In this document: piece after piece, positions 16,289 to 24,924 of the stretch | Numbering within the stretch: the first letter of the stretch is position 1 | Layout: each line of letters begins with the position of its first letter | NCBI RefSeq assembly: GCF_963666545.1 | Contig: NZ_OY762899.1 | Location: 2,976,001-3,040,000, forward strand | DNA from: an uncultured Bacteroides sp. | GTDB lineage: Bacteria > Bacteroidota > Bacteroidia > Bacteroidales > Bacteroidaceae | Reading direction: 5' to 3' | DNA: 64,000 nt | Translations under genes and position numbers: made by a program | The notes under the pieces: generated by a model | The model's database searches: none | The model's input: only the letters and a program-made list of their open reading frames with translations | What the model was told of the DNA's origin: nothing

Positions 16289-18106
16289 CTATTTATTATT
16301 CGCTTCCTTTTTATTGTTGTCAGGAGGAGTGAGTTTGAATGTAATAGGTATCGTGTATTTCACTTTAACCGCTTCTCCTTTATTCTTTCCGGGTAGCCAT
16401 TGAGGCATGCTCATAATTACACGTATAGCCTCTGCATCTATTGAAGGAGATACACTGCGTATGATAGAAGGCGAAGTGACATTCCCTTGTTCATCAATGA
16501 CCATTTGAAGGATAACTCGCCCTTGTGTTTTGGCTCTTTGTGCATCTACGGGATATTTTACGTTCATAGCGATGTATCTCATTAGAGCTTCTTGCCCACC
16601 GGGAAACTTAGGCATTTCTTCTACTACCTGATATGCAGATTGATCAGTTGTTTCTTCTATTTTTCTGGGAGCATATCCCACAACCACGGATTCTGGTAGG
16701 TTATTGTCTTTTATTTCTTTGGGCTCATTATCTAGATTGAAGCTGATTGGTATCGTGTATTTTACTCGCACGTTTTCTCCTCTTTGTTTACCAGGTTCCC
16801 ATTTTGGCATTATTGACATTACACGCATCGCTTCAGCATCTAATTCCGGTGATACGCTGCGTACTATGTGTCTGTCGCTGATGCTACCATCTTTTTCTAC
16901 TATGAATTGGGCAATAACACGTCCCTGTATTTGATGTTCTTTTGCGTTAGCAGGGTATTTAACGTTCTGCCTTAGAAAATTCATTAATGCTTGTTGTCCT
17001 CCGGGATACTCCGGCATTTGTTCCACTACCATAAAAACCAGCTCTTTATCTTCTTTCTTTAGAGAATCTTTAGGATTCACAACTTCTGTTTTAGATACCG
17101 CTTTAGGTTCGGGAACGTTATTGGCGTAATCTGTTGGCTCTTCAAAAGAACGACTTGTCTCTGAGCTTAGAACAGGATCAGGGAGCATTTCATTGGCAAT
17201 TCTCATTGTTGTCCGTGCTACTGACTCAATGTTACTGACAATCAGAAGCAAGGCTGCCAATGGGAGAAATAATAGATATTTTGTCCTTCCAATGGCTTTG
17301 GAGCGTTTTTTATTCATCATTTTTATTCGATTTTTTAAAGGTAAAACATTAAAACTATTATATAAAGTTGCTGCAGCCTTAGTTTGATGAGTTAGTCCCA
17401 AAAGGTGGTACTGATAGGTTTGACTATCGTGTCCGCTCTCCAATACTTGATTGTCTGCCATGTATTCCAGATTGCATCTTATCTCACGCTTCAAAAGCCA
17501 TGCAAAAGGATTGAACCAACAAACAGCACAAGCCAGTTCGCTAAAGACGACATCAATGGAATGCCATTGGCGGACGTGAGCTTGTTCGTGCATCAGAATT
17601 TCTTTAAGTTCGTTCTCTGTATGAGACTCTTGATCGACGAATATCCATCTAAAAAAAGAAAAAGGACCGATGGGGCGATCAAGCAAGTAAACTTGTGTAT
17701 TTTCTATTGTTGTCTTGCGGCAACGCATTGCGAGCTTCAAGATGCTGAATAATTGTACGAGGAATCGTATGAATAGCAGTGCCAACACTCCCCAATAGAT
17801 GTATCCGAATGAGGAAAACAGTAGGTTTTGCCAATCGATGGCTTGCGTTTCGGCTTGCATGCCGACAGTTACTTCAGGCAGCACCATAGTCGCATATAAA
17901 TCGGCCATACCTACCATTGGCTCACTCTCTTTAATCCATTCTTCTATGTTCATCATAGGATAGAGCGTTGAAACAAGGAAGAAGCCAATGAGTGCCAATC
18001 GGCGCCACTGAAAGAAGGTGTCTTTATAGAAAAACAACCGATAGAAGGCGTAGAACAAGATAAGAGCGACGTTTACTTTCAGAAAATAGGTTAATTCAGG
18101 GCTCAT
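16289..18106 (-). CDS. BlaR1-like M56 peptidase with two TonB C-terminal domains
   Basis: A 605-residue membrane protein. Hydrophobic segments are at about 8-27, 36-52, 100-122 and 276-292. The M56 zinc motif HEQAH is at 173-177, with the downstream ligand region NLEYMADNQV. After the last segment come two TonB C-terminal domains (about 357-458 and 492-591), each with MPEYPGG or MPKFPGG, KYP, GRVI and SVSP(E/S)(L/I)DAEA. M56 proteins sense envelope signals and cleave the BlaI-type repressor. The repressor gene lies 19 bases upstream on the same strand. The double TonB tail suggests a contact in the periplasm, perhaps with outer-membrane receptors; this is inference. Confidence 0.88.
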   Translation of the reverse strand: MSPELTYFLKVNVALILFYAFYRLFFYKDTFFQWRRLALIGFFLVSTLYPMMNIEEWIKESEPMVGMADLYATMVLPEVTVGMQAETQAIDWQNLLFSSFGYIYWGVLALLFIRFLVQLFSILKLAMRCRKTTIENTQVYLLDRPIGPFSFFRWIFVDQESHTENELKEILMHEQAHVRQWHSIDVVFSELACAVCWFNPFAWLLKREIRCNLEYMADNQVLESGHDSQTYQYHLLGLTHQTKAAATLYNSFNVLPLKNRIKMMNKKRSKAIGRTKYLLFLPLAALLLIVSNIESVARTTMRIANEMLPDPVLSSETSRSFEEPTDYANNVPEPKAVSKTEVVNPKDSLKKEDKELVFMVVEQMPEYPGGQQALMNFLRQNVKYPANAKEHQIQGRVIAQFIVEKDGSISDRHIVRSVSPELDAEAMRVMSIMPKWEPGKQRGENVRVKYTIPISFNLDNEPKEIKDNNLPESVVVGYAPRKIEETTDQSAYQVVEEMPKFPGGQEALMRYIAMNVKYPVDAQRAKTQGRVILQMVIDEQGNVTSPSIIRSVSPSIDAEAIRVIMSMPQWLPGKNKGEAVKVKYTIPITFKLTPPDNNKKEANNK

Positions 18107-18125
18107 ACGATTCTCTTTTAATCAG

Positions 18126-18491
18126 TTACTGATCTTTTCTTTTCTCAATCATTTCGATGATCTCTTTCAAGTCTTGGGCCGAAATCTTCTGATCTTTGGC
18201 AAAGAAAGAGACCATCTCTTTATAAGAGTTTTCAAAATAGTTTTGAACGACATTGCCTATAAACGTACGTTTGTATTCACTTTGCTTGATAGCCGGAGAG
18301 TAGCGATACAAGTTGCCTATACGTTCCGGCTTTACATAACCTTTGCGCTCCAGATTCTTTACGATAGAAGCTACAGTGGTATAGGGGGGAGCCGGCTTTT
18401 GATACTTGGCTACAATATCTTTAACGATGCAACTTTCCAACTCCCAGATGTAGATCATTACTTCTTCTTCTTGTATACTTAACTTTTCCAT
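18126..18491 (-). CDS. BlaI/MecI/CopY-family transcriptional repressor
   Basis: A 121-residue winged-helix repressor. EEEVMIYIWELESCIVKDIV (about residues 8-27) and PPYTTVASIVKNLERKGYV (about 34-52) are the helix-turn-helix signature, and YRYSPAIKQSEYKR marks the family's cleavage and dimerisation region. It is normally destroyed by the partner M56 protease encoded directly downstream. A 17-bp palindrome in its own promoter is the probable operator, so the pair should be autorepressed. Confidence 0.92.
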   Translation of the reverse strand: MEKLSIQEEEVMIYIWELESCIVKDIVAKYQKPAPPYTTVASIVKNLERKGYVKPERIGNLYRYSPAIKQSEYKRTFIGNVVQNYFENSYKEMVSFFAKDQKISAQDLKEIIEMIEKRKDQ

Positions 18492-18520
18492 TTCTCTTTC
18501 TTTTAATTACGATTATATCG

Positions 18521-18550
18521 CAAACTTACGAATAATTCGTAATACTCAAT
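18521..18550 (-). promoter_or_regulatory. blaI-m56 promoter with palindromic operator candidate
   Basis: On the minus strand an ATTG -33 box (18550-18547), an 18-base spacer and TAAGTTTG -7 box (18528-18521) form a standard Bacteroides promoter. A perfect palindrome with arms TTACGAA and TTCGTAA and a 3-base centre (18526-18542) fills most of the spacer and overlaps the -7 box. A bound repressor there would block the sigma factor. Confidence 0.7.
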
Positions 18551-18628
18551 TATGCAATGGGTTAAATAAGATTAATGAAGAAAATATTTGTGATAATGGT
18601 GTCTTTTTCTTTGCGTAAAGAAGAGAGA

Positions 18629-19885
18629 CTACCTTGCTTTACTTGTTATGACCAACTTGTTTTTTAGCTCTTTGTGTTTTTCGATTACATGCTTGCGGCT
18701 CATGATGATTTGCCAGCGGTATACCCAACAAGTGGTGAGGAAGTAGATTCCTGCTTGCAGCCACAATGCTTTATATTCAAAGGATACATCGCTTAGCGTA
18801 GCTCCCATATTGTTGATGCGAACAAAGCCATTGATTCCGAAAGTTGATGGGAAGATATAGGAGAAATATTTCCAGAATGCAGGTATAGCAGCTCCCGGCC
18901 ATGAGATGCCGGAGATAAATAGAAGAGGTACAGAGGTGAAGACAAAGAGTAGCATACATGTTTCGCGATTGCGAATAGCAATAGATGCAGTCATAGCAAA
19001 GAATATGCAGGCAGTCAGATAAGGGACTATAAAGGGTATTAGGTCATTGTTTTGCCCAATCTGATTGAGGCTAAACATGCGTGGGACTGCGAAGAGTACA
19101 TAAAATGAGACGACTGCATACACCATAAAATAGCTGAAGCCTTTGCCAAGCACGATGCGGAGGGTCCCGTTGTAATGGCGGTTGATGGGCACTAAGTCTT
19201 TAAAGCGATTTTGTTCGCGAGCCGTACCTGCAGATAGTCCGATCCCTAATAATAAAGTTTGCTGTAGGAGTAGTATTAGCACGGCGGGGATGAGAAAAGC
19301 GGCAAAGCCATTGGTCGGATTGAACATGGCTACATCCTCATATTCAATAGGATAGGCACTGATTTCGTCTTGGCGGTTAGTTGTGTTGCCCGAGCGAACA
19401 ATCTTAATATCTTTGTTCATATCAAGAGATACAGCAGTATTGGCTGTTAATAAACTCTTATAGTAGAGTAGTCCGCTCATATCGCAATAGAGGCTGATCT
19501 TTGTTTGAATGCCACGCGCAATGTTGTCACTAAAATCTGTCGGAATGTAAATAATGCCATAACCTTCTCTCTCTCTTAACATCAACTTAGCTTCCTCCAT
19601 ATCACTACAGTACGACACAATCTTTACGTCGGGTGTAGCGTCTACTTTCCTTAGATATTCGCGGCTTATGGAGCTACGTGAATTATCTACAACCATAGCG
19701 GGTAATTCTCGCACGACTTCGTTTGTGTATATAAAGCCGTAGAGCAGTGGATACATCAAAGGCACTAATATGAAAAAAATCAAAACGCCCTGATCGCGAA
19801 AAGTGATACGAAACTCTCGCTTCCATATATAAAAGAGGTCATTGATGCCTTCTGCTATTTTATCTTTGAGTTTTATCTCTTTCAT
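18629..19885 (-). CDS. ABC-2 type transporter permease (second of pair)
   Basis: A 418-residue inner-membrane protein of the ABC2_membrane_3 (YhhJ/YbhR) type. One hydrophobic segment (about residues 28-50) is followed by a large periplasmic domain and then five or six membrane segments, including FLIPAVLILLLQQTLLLGIGLSAGTAREQ. I chose the ATG at 19885 (MKEIKLKDK), which overlaps the stop of the preceding permease gene by one base. It is the last gene of the TolC-HlyD-permease-permease operon. No ATPase gene is nearby. Confidence 0.85.
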   Translation of the reverse strand: MKEIKLKDKIAEGINDLFYIWKREFRITFRDQGVLIFFILVPLMYPLLYGFIYTNEVVRELPAMVVDNSRSSISREYLRKVDATPDVKIVSYCSDMEEAKLMLREREGYGIIYIPTDFSDNIARGIQTKISLYCDMSGLLYYKSLLTANTAVSLDMNKDIKIVRSGNTTNRQDEISAYPIEYEDVAMFNPTNGFAAFLIPAVLILLLQQTLLLGIGLSAGTAREQNRFKDLVPINRHYNGTLRIVLGKGFSYFMVYAVVSFYVLFAVPRMFSLNQIGQNNDLIPFIVPYLTACIFFAMTASIAIRNRETCMLLFVFTSVPLLFISGISWPGAAIPAFWKYFSYIFPSTFGINGFVRINNMGATLSDVSFEYKALWLQAGIYFLTTCWVYRWQIIMSRKHVIEKHKELKNKLVITSKAR

Positions 19886-21066
19886 TAGGGCATGTATTTG
19901 TAGTATATTAAAGCTTCTTTTAGACGGTGAACCACAGCAAAAGGTAGGATCATAAATATGAGGAGTGCCATGTAATTGGACCATGAATAGGCCATGCTGT
20001 AGCCATTAAGTGCCTGATCGACATAGATAAGAAAGTAATGTCTTAGCGGGAATAAATTACTTAATGCCTGTAGTACAGGATGCATAGCCATTACAGGGAA
20101 TGAGAAACCGGATATGGAGAATGAAATCACTCCCCACAACGAGGCAAAGCTCAAGCCCAACCGCAAAGAGGGAAATGTGCCAATCATGATCACGCCACAG
20201 CATTGTGATGCCAGCACTAATAGTAAAGTCGCTAATATCATGGGAATGATTCCGCTGTTGCATGGAAAGTGAAGATATCCATATAGGTAGACATTGTAAA
20301 AGATACCCATAATGAAAAATATTACCGTGTGGGGGAGTAGTTTGCCTGCTAGAGAAATGTAAATAGAGTTATGGCCCATTCGCAACCATTCGCGGGCTGT
20401 GCGATCTTTTATTTCCACGCCAATGGAGTAGACTGTTATCATAAATATCATGAGCATCAAAACTCCGGGAACAAGCGTGTTGCACAGGTAAACCGAATAG
20501 TTTAACCAAGGGTTGTTTATGGGGTGTGTATCAATAACGATGGGCTGAAGAAAAGCCATTGCCTGTTCTTCGGTAGCTCCTTTGGCGTAGAGCACTGAGC
20601 GTGATGCGGCACCCGAGGCTAGTTCGCCCATCATTTTCATGTCTTTGAAGAGCAATGAACCCGCGATCAGGTAAGAATTATTGGTATAAAAAGAGAGTTT
20701 GGGTTGGCGTTGACTCTGTGCTTTGGAAGATAACCCATCAGGAATGTAGAAGAAACCGTATATCTCTCCTCTTTGCATAGCTTCGCGAGCTTCGCTTACG
20801 CTGTTGTAGTTGGCCACAATGCCGGTCTGACTGAAGGCATCAAGGTTGCGAAGAAGTTGGCGTGAGGTAGCACTATTATCCAAGTCTACCGCTCCAACAG
20901 GTAGATTTGTGGGTAGCCCCGATCCCATTAATGTAGTGAAGAACACATAGCAAAACAAAGGAGCAATGACCATGCAAAAGAGATAGAGGGGGCGCGACAC
21001 AAGTCGTCGGCATTCCCGTTTCATGACAAGCCAAAGTGCTGTGTATTTATTTTTTCTCTCTTCCAT
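19885..21066 (-). CDS. ABC-2 type transporter permease (first of pair)
   Basis: A 393-residue membrane protein with the same layout as the next gene: hydrophobic segment at about 26-50, periplasmic domain with VGAVDLDNSATSRQLLRNLDA and IYGFFYIPDGL, then several C-terminal membrane segments. The paired domains VDLDNS...RQLLRNLD here and VVDNSRSSISREYLRKVD in the neighbour show the two are paralogs that probably form a heterodimer. It is cotranscribed with the membrane-fusion and outer-membrane components. Confidence 0.85.
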   Translation of the reverse strand: MEERKNKYTALWLVMKRECRRLVSRPLYLFCMVIAPLFCYVFFTTLMGSGLPTNLPVGAVDLDNSATSRQLLRNLDAFSQTGIVANYNSVSEAREAMQRGEIYGFFYIPDGLSSKAQSQRQPKLSFYTNNSYLIAGSLLFKDMKMMGELASGAASRSVLYAKGATEEQAMAFLQPIVIDTHPINNPWLNYSVYLCNTLVPGVLMLMIFMITVYSIGVEIKDRTAREWLRMGHNSIYISLAGKLLPHTVIFFIMGIFYNVYLYGYLHFPCNSGIIPMILATLLLVLASQCCGVIMIGTFPSLRLGLSFASLWGVISFSISGFSFPVMAMHPVLQALSNLFPLRHYFLIYVDQALNGYSMAYSWSNYMALLIFMILPFAVVHRLKEALIYYKYMP

Positions 21067-21086
21067 TTTAATGAGTTTCTAACTGC

Positions 21087-22094
21087 TTATTTCTTTTTCA
21101 AAATGACCGACATGCCCGGGCGAAGACCCTCCACTTTCTCGAGCGGGAGAGCTTTTACTTCGAACGTTTTTAAATCGAATTGTCCCGTTGTTTTTGTAGC
21201 TTTCCAGGCGGCATAAGTGCCTATGTCTTTTAGATAGTAGACTTTTAATTTGACTATTTTGTTGTCCATAGCCGGGATGAACGCTTCAAACTCTGTACCC
21301 ATGGTAAGACCTTTGAGCAAGTCTTCACGCACATTGAATGTGACCCACATGTCGTCGAGTACAGATACATTCATGATGGGAGCACCGGTACCAACCAGTT
21401 CTCCTAACTTTGGAAAGATCTCGGAGATTTCACCTTTTGTTTGAGCAATGAGGTACGTCTCCTTTACGTAAGATTGCACTTCGGCTACAGCACCCTTTGC
21501 TCGATTCACAAGAGCCACAGCGGCTAATTTATCTTCTCGTTCAGCTCCGTTCTTTGCCATTGTATATTGTGCTTTCGCTGCTTTTTCGGTAGCTATGGCA
21601 GCATTTCGTTGGGCGGAAGCTTCATCAAACTTCTGTGCGGACATCACTCCTTGGTCAAAAAGATTCTTCACCCGTTTGTACGATTTCTCTGCAATATCAA
21701 CTCCGGCACGTGCTTTCTGCCACATCTCGTATGCTGTTTGTATCTGTTCTTGGCGTGCACCTTTAATCGCTTTTTCATTCTGTGCTTGTGCTGCATCTTC
21801 GGCGGCTTGTGCTTGCGCCATCTTAGCCACTACATCAGGTGCTTCAATGATCGCAAGCGTGTCTCCTGCATTCACTGATTGGCCTTCTTTTACACGGAAT
21901 TCCAGTATGCGTCCCGGAACCTTACTCGATACTCGATATTCGGTGACTTCCGCTTGTCCCTGAATGATTTCGGGCCCTTTTCTGAGCATGAAGAATCCTG
22001 CTATTGCAACCAAAATGATGATTCCCAGTAGAGTGAGAAATGCAAGCAGCATATTGCTGTTTTGTGATTTTTGTGAAGCCATATCTTTGTTCAT
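21087..22094 (-). CDS. HlyD-family membrane-fusion (periplasmic adaptor) protein
   Basis: A 335-residue adaptor anchored by one N-terminal membrane segment (about residues 16-37). The lipoyl-like half motif is VSSKVPGRILEFRVKEGQSVNAGDTLAII. A coiled-coil hairpin rich in Ala, Glu, Lys and Gln follows (about 75-195), then the second lipoyl half (YLIAQTKGEISEIFPKLGELVGTGAPIM) and a beta-barrel domain. It should bridge the two permeases and the TolC-like protein. MASQK (residue 5) is a possible alternative start. Confidence 0.9.
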   Translation of the reverse strand: MNKDMASQKSQNSNMLLAFLTLLGIIILVAIAGFFMLRKGPEIIQGQAEVTEYRVSSKVPGRILEFRVKEGQSVNAGDTLAIIEAPDVVAKMAQAQAAEDAAQAQNEKAIKGARQEQIQTAYEMWQKARAGVDIAEKSYKRVKNLFDQGVMSAQKFDEASAQRNAAIATEKAAKAQYTMAKNGAEREDKLAAVALVNRAKGAVAEVQSYVKETYLIAQTKGEISEIFPKLGELVGTGAPIMNVSVLDDMWVTFNVREDLLKGLTMGTEFEAFIPAMDNKIVKLKVYYLKDIGTYAAWKATKTTGQFDLKTFEVKALPLEKVEGLRPGMSVILKKK

Positions 22095-22125
22095 TTATCG
22101 TTTAAGTATTGATACGTTGATTTCT

Positions 22126-23583
22126 TTATTTAAGAGTTCCAAGAGATTTTTGCAGATAGATTTCTGTAAGTTTAACATCAATTTGAGCATCTATCTTCTC
22201 TGATTGGGCAGAAAGCCATGCCGTGTGTGCTTCGAGCACATTGCTAGGTGGAATAACTCCTTCATCAAAACCCAAAGTTGCGTAGCGCAGATTTTCATTG
22301 GCTTTCTCTAAGTTTTTCTTTGCCATCGTGAGCTTTTTGGCTGCTTCATTCACTTTAAATGCCGACTGGCTCACCTGAAGTTCGATCTTTTCTTTTGCAT
22401 CGTCCAGTTCGTATTGTTTTATGCGAGCTTCTGCTTTGGCAGCCTTTATTTTGTACGTACCTTCTCCCCAGTGCCAGATGGGAACCTGGACCATGACACC
22501 TACATTCCACATTCCACGGAATTTGTTTTCAAAACCATTGTACATAGAAGGGTTTGTTACAAGATAGTTTCCTAGTAAAGCCACAGATGGAAGGTGTTCT
22601 GCTCGGGTTACATTTACTTTTTGCTTATATATTTGGGTAGCCAGTTCTAGGCTACGAAGTTCGGAACGATTTGCATAAGCTGTTTCAAGAGAATAAGTCT
22701 TGTTGGTTAGTGTCACGGGGATGTCTTCTATTCGCTCGTCGAATAAAATTATTGGTGCCGAAAGATCGAGTCCACAGATTTGGCACAATAGCATTTTAGC
22801 CAAGCTGAGGCCATCTTCTACTTTGGTAAGTGTCATCTCCGCCTCGTTCACTTTTACTTTCACTGATAAACCATCGGCTTTTGTTGCTACGCCTTCGGCA
22901 ATCATCTTGTCTACATCACTTTCTAATTTTTGGAGTAATTTGAGGTATCCTTCTGCCAGATTTTTCTTATTAATAAGTGAAACTACTTGCCAATAGGCTT
23001 GGTCTGTACTAAGGATAACTTCTTGCATGCCGGTATTGTGCTGTTGGCGGGCCAACTCTTCGGCGTATTTTGTTATTTTGTTGTAAGCACGAATCTTTCC
23101 TCCCACGTACAGAGGTTGGGTCAGCGTTATAGCTCCTGCATAGATATTTCGGGTGTCAGTGCGCAAGGCATCAACTAAAGAATTGCCTGCAGCATTGAGA
23201 GGAGTTTCCAGATCTATGCCACTCAAAGAAGAAATTAATGAAGCTAATTCCGGGTGTTGCGTAACCAATTGTTGGGCATATCCCTGCACTTGACTATTTA
23301 CTCCGGTACCTAATCCTCTTAAAGCTGTCTTTTGCTCATCGTTCAGCAGTGAAATTTCTTTTTGATTTCGCATGTATGAACTAGTGGCTGAAATGTTGGG
23401 TAAATAATTGGTGAAAGCTGCTTTTTGCTGGTAGTGAGCTACTTTTATTCGCTCACGACTGATCAATAAAGCCTTATTATTGGCAATGGCCAATGCACGG
23501 CAACTATCTAAGCTAAGAAGCTCTTGTGACTTTAATGAGAATGTAATACTAAGAAGAAGTATCAGACTTATCAATCTTTTCAT
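22126..23583 (-). CDS. TolC-family outer-membrane efflux protein
   Basis: A 485-residue outer-membrane channel component. ATG 23583 gives the signal peptide MKRLISLILLLSITFSLKS; the open frame runs 15 codons further upstream without improving it. Two OEP repeats are visible, with LSLDSCRALAIANNKAL at the start of the first and long heptad-rich helices such as KIELQVSQSAFKVNEAAKKLTMAKKNLEKA in the second half. It is the first gene of the export operon, 118 bases after a canonical promoter. Confidence 0.9.
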   Translation of the reverse strand: MKRLISLILLLSITFSLKSQELLSLDSCRALAIANNKALLISRERIKVAHYQQKAAFTNYLPNISATSSYMRNQKEISLLNDEQKTALRGLGTGVNSQVQGYAQQLVTQHPELASLISSLSGIDLETPLNAAGNSLVDALRTDTRNIYAGAITLTQPLYVGGKIRAYNKITKYAEELARQQHNTGMQEVILSTDQAYWQVVSLINKKNLAEGYLKLLQKLESDVDKMIAEGVATKADGLSVKVKVNEAEMTLTKVEDGLSLAKMLLCQICGLDLSAPIILFDERIEDIPVTLTNKTYSLETAYANRSELRSLELATQIYKQKVNVTRAEHLPSVALLGNYLVTNPSMYNGFENKFRGMWNVGVMVQVPIWHWGEGTYKIKAAKAEARIKQYELDDAKEKIELQVSQSAFKVNEAAKKLTMAKKNLEKANENLRYATLGFDEGVIPPSNVLEAHTAWLSAQSEKIDAQIDVKLTEIYLQKSLGTLK

Positions 23584-23707
23584 TGCATTGTATACATTAT
23601 GAGAGTCATACTCTATTTTTGGGAACAATCTTCCTTTACTCTTTGTTTAATCCGCTTTTTACACTTTGACATGCATTACTGCTATTTTAATTGCATAAAC
23701 AACGGTG

Positions 23708-23738
23708 CAAAAATAGAGCCTTTAAATGGATACACAAA
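23708..23738 (-). promoter_or_regulatory. Promoter of the TolC-HlyD-ABC2 operon
   Basis: On the minus strand, a TTTG -33 box (23738-23735), a 19-base spacer and a TATTTTTG -7 box (23715-23708) match the Bacteroides consensus at every position. Confidence 0.75.
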
Positions 23739-23783
23739 ATGATTTTAGCTTTTTTATTAACAATGCTCTGCTATTTAGGTATA

Positions 23784-23830
23784 TATAAAATGCCAATAAG
23801 AATAGTCATCATTCTTATTGGCACTTTATA
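23784..23830. repeat. 20-bp inverted repeat, terminator or MITE-like palindrome
   Basis: Arms 23784-23803 and 23811-23830 are complementary over 20 bp with one mismatch around a 7-base loop; the core is TGCCAATAAGAAT. It sits after the stop of the coiled-coil gene on the minus strand. No strong T run follows on either strand, so it is at best a weak terminator. Confidence 0.5.
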
Positions 23831-23876
23831 TAAGCTTTGAGGCAATAAACGTATTCGCTTAGTCGTTGTGGACTTA

Positions 23877-24752
23877 TTATTCTAATGTGAATCTTTGAGA
23901 ACCGATCAGCATGCCATCTCCAAAGATGTCCACGCGATACGTACCGGCATAGAGAAACTCTTCGACATTCCAATACACGACAACTTGTTGTTCCTCACCA
24001 TTGTATTCGATATATTTTTTGATTGAATAGGGCAAGGTTCGATTTTCGTAAGTGAAGGTATTCGATGCGTTCTTGGTAAGTACATCGTTATCCGGTTTGG
24101 TAATACGTATATATAAAGTACGTTCTCCGGCTTCGGCAGTGATGTTCTTTACGATAGTGAAGTTTATATTGAATTTCACGACGTCTTTTACTCGTTTGGC
24201 TATTTTGTCGCGCTTGTTTCGTGGTTCAACCCGCACGTTAGTGGCATCTAGCTGAGCAGCGAGCGTAACCTTCTTGTTAAGCTTGGTCTTCTCCTCGGAA
24301 AGATTGCTTATCTGGCGTGAAGCATCATTGTATTTTTGCGTAACTTCGGCGATCACTTGTTTTTGTTGGACAGTAAGGCGATTCAATGAATCTATCTGGT
24401 TGATATAACTTATCATGACCTTTCTTAAAGTGCCGAGTTCCTTTTTAAGTCGCCTGATTTCAGTAGCATTACTGCTTTTAACAGTACGCAGTTCTTCGAG
24501 AAGCCTTTGCACTTTAACTTTTTCCTGCCCGAGCAGTTCCCCTAGCGAATCGTTAGACACTGTCATCTGTAATTCGTCATATTGTGTGGCAAAGCGGGTG
24601 TATTCATTCTCGAGGTCTTGTTTCTCTAAACTAAACTCTTGAGTAAGCTCTTTGTTAGCTTGTTTTTCGGAAAACAAGAGGTAGGTTATAGCGATAATTG
24701 CTATCACTAGTACGGTAATGGCGGCAATGAGTCCGATAGTTTTTTTATTCAT
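23877..24752 (-). CDS. Membrane-anchored coiled-coil protein, function unknown
   Basis: A 291-residue protein. It has one N-terminal membrane segment (about residues 7-27), then a long heptad-rich coiled coil (about 30-170) with EEKTKLNKKV and similar stretches. A C-terminal globular, beta-rich region (about 185-291) includes ITAEAGERTLYIRITKPDNDVL and TYRVDIFGDGMLIGSQRFTLE. The topology predicts a periplasmic coiled coil. I do not recognise a named family. A TATTTTTG box lies 27 bases upstream. Confidence 0.7.
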   Translation of the reverse strand: MNKKTIGLIAAITVLVIAIIAITYLLFSEKQANKELTQEFSLEKQDLENEYTRFATQYDELQMTVSNDSLGELLGQEKVKVQRLLEELRTVKSSNATEIRRLKKELGTLRKVMISYINQIDSLNRLTVQQKQVIAEVTQKYNDASRQISNLSEEKTKLNKKVTLAAQLDATNVRVEPRNKRDKIAKRVKDVVKFNINFTIVKNITAEAGERTLYIRITKPDNDVLTKNASNTFTYENRTLPYSIKKYIEYNGEEQQVVVYWNVEEFLYAGTYRVDIFGDGMLIGSQRFTLE

Positions 24753-24778
24753 AATTGAAAGATAGTTATAAACTGCTG

Positions 24779-24786
24779 CAAAAATA
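24779..24786 (-). promoter_or_regulatory. -7 box of the coiled-coil gene
   Basis: TATTTTTG on the minus strand, an exact consensus match, 27 bases before the ATG. Confidence 0.5.
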
Positions 24787-24840
24787 GTGTTTTAAAGTGG
24801 ATTAGACCGATGTCTTTAACTAAAATTATTACGGAAATAT

Positions 24841-24871
24841 TTCTTTAATTACTATTTACGTTGTACTTTTG
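24841..24871 (+). promoter_or_regulatory. Promoter of mdh
   Basis: TACTTTTG at 24864-24871 is an exact -7 box, with a TTTA -33 candidate about 17 bases upstream. It gives a leader of about 45 bases to the ATG at 24925. Confidence 0.6.
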
Positions 24872-24924
24872 TCGTCGTGATAGAGATAGATTTTAATTAT
24901 CAATTTTCTAAAAATATAAGTATT

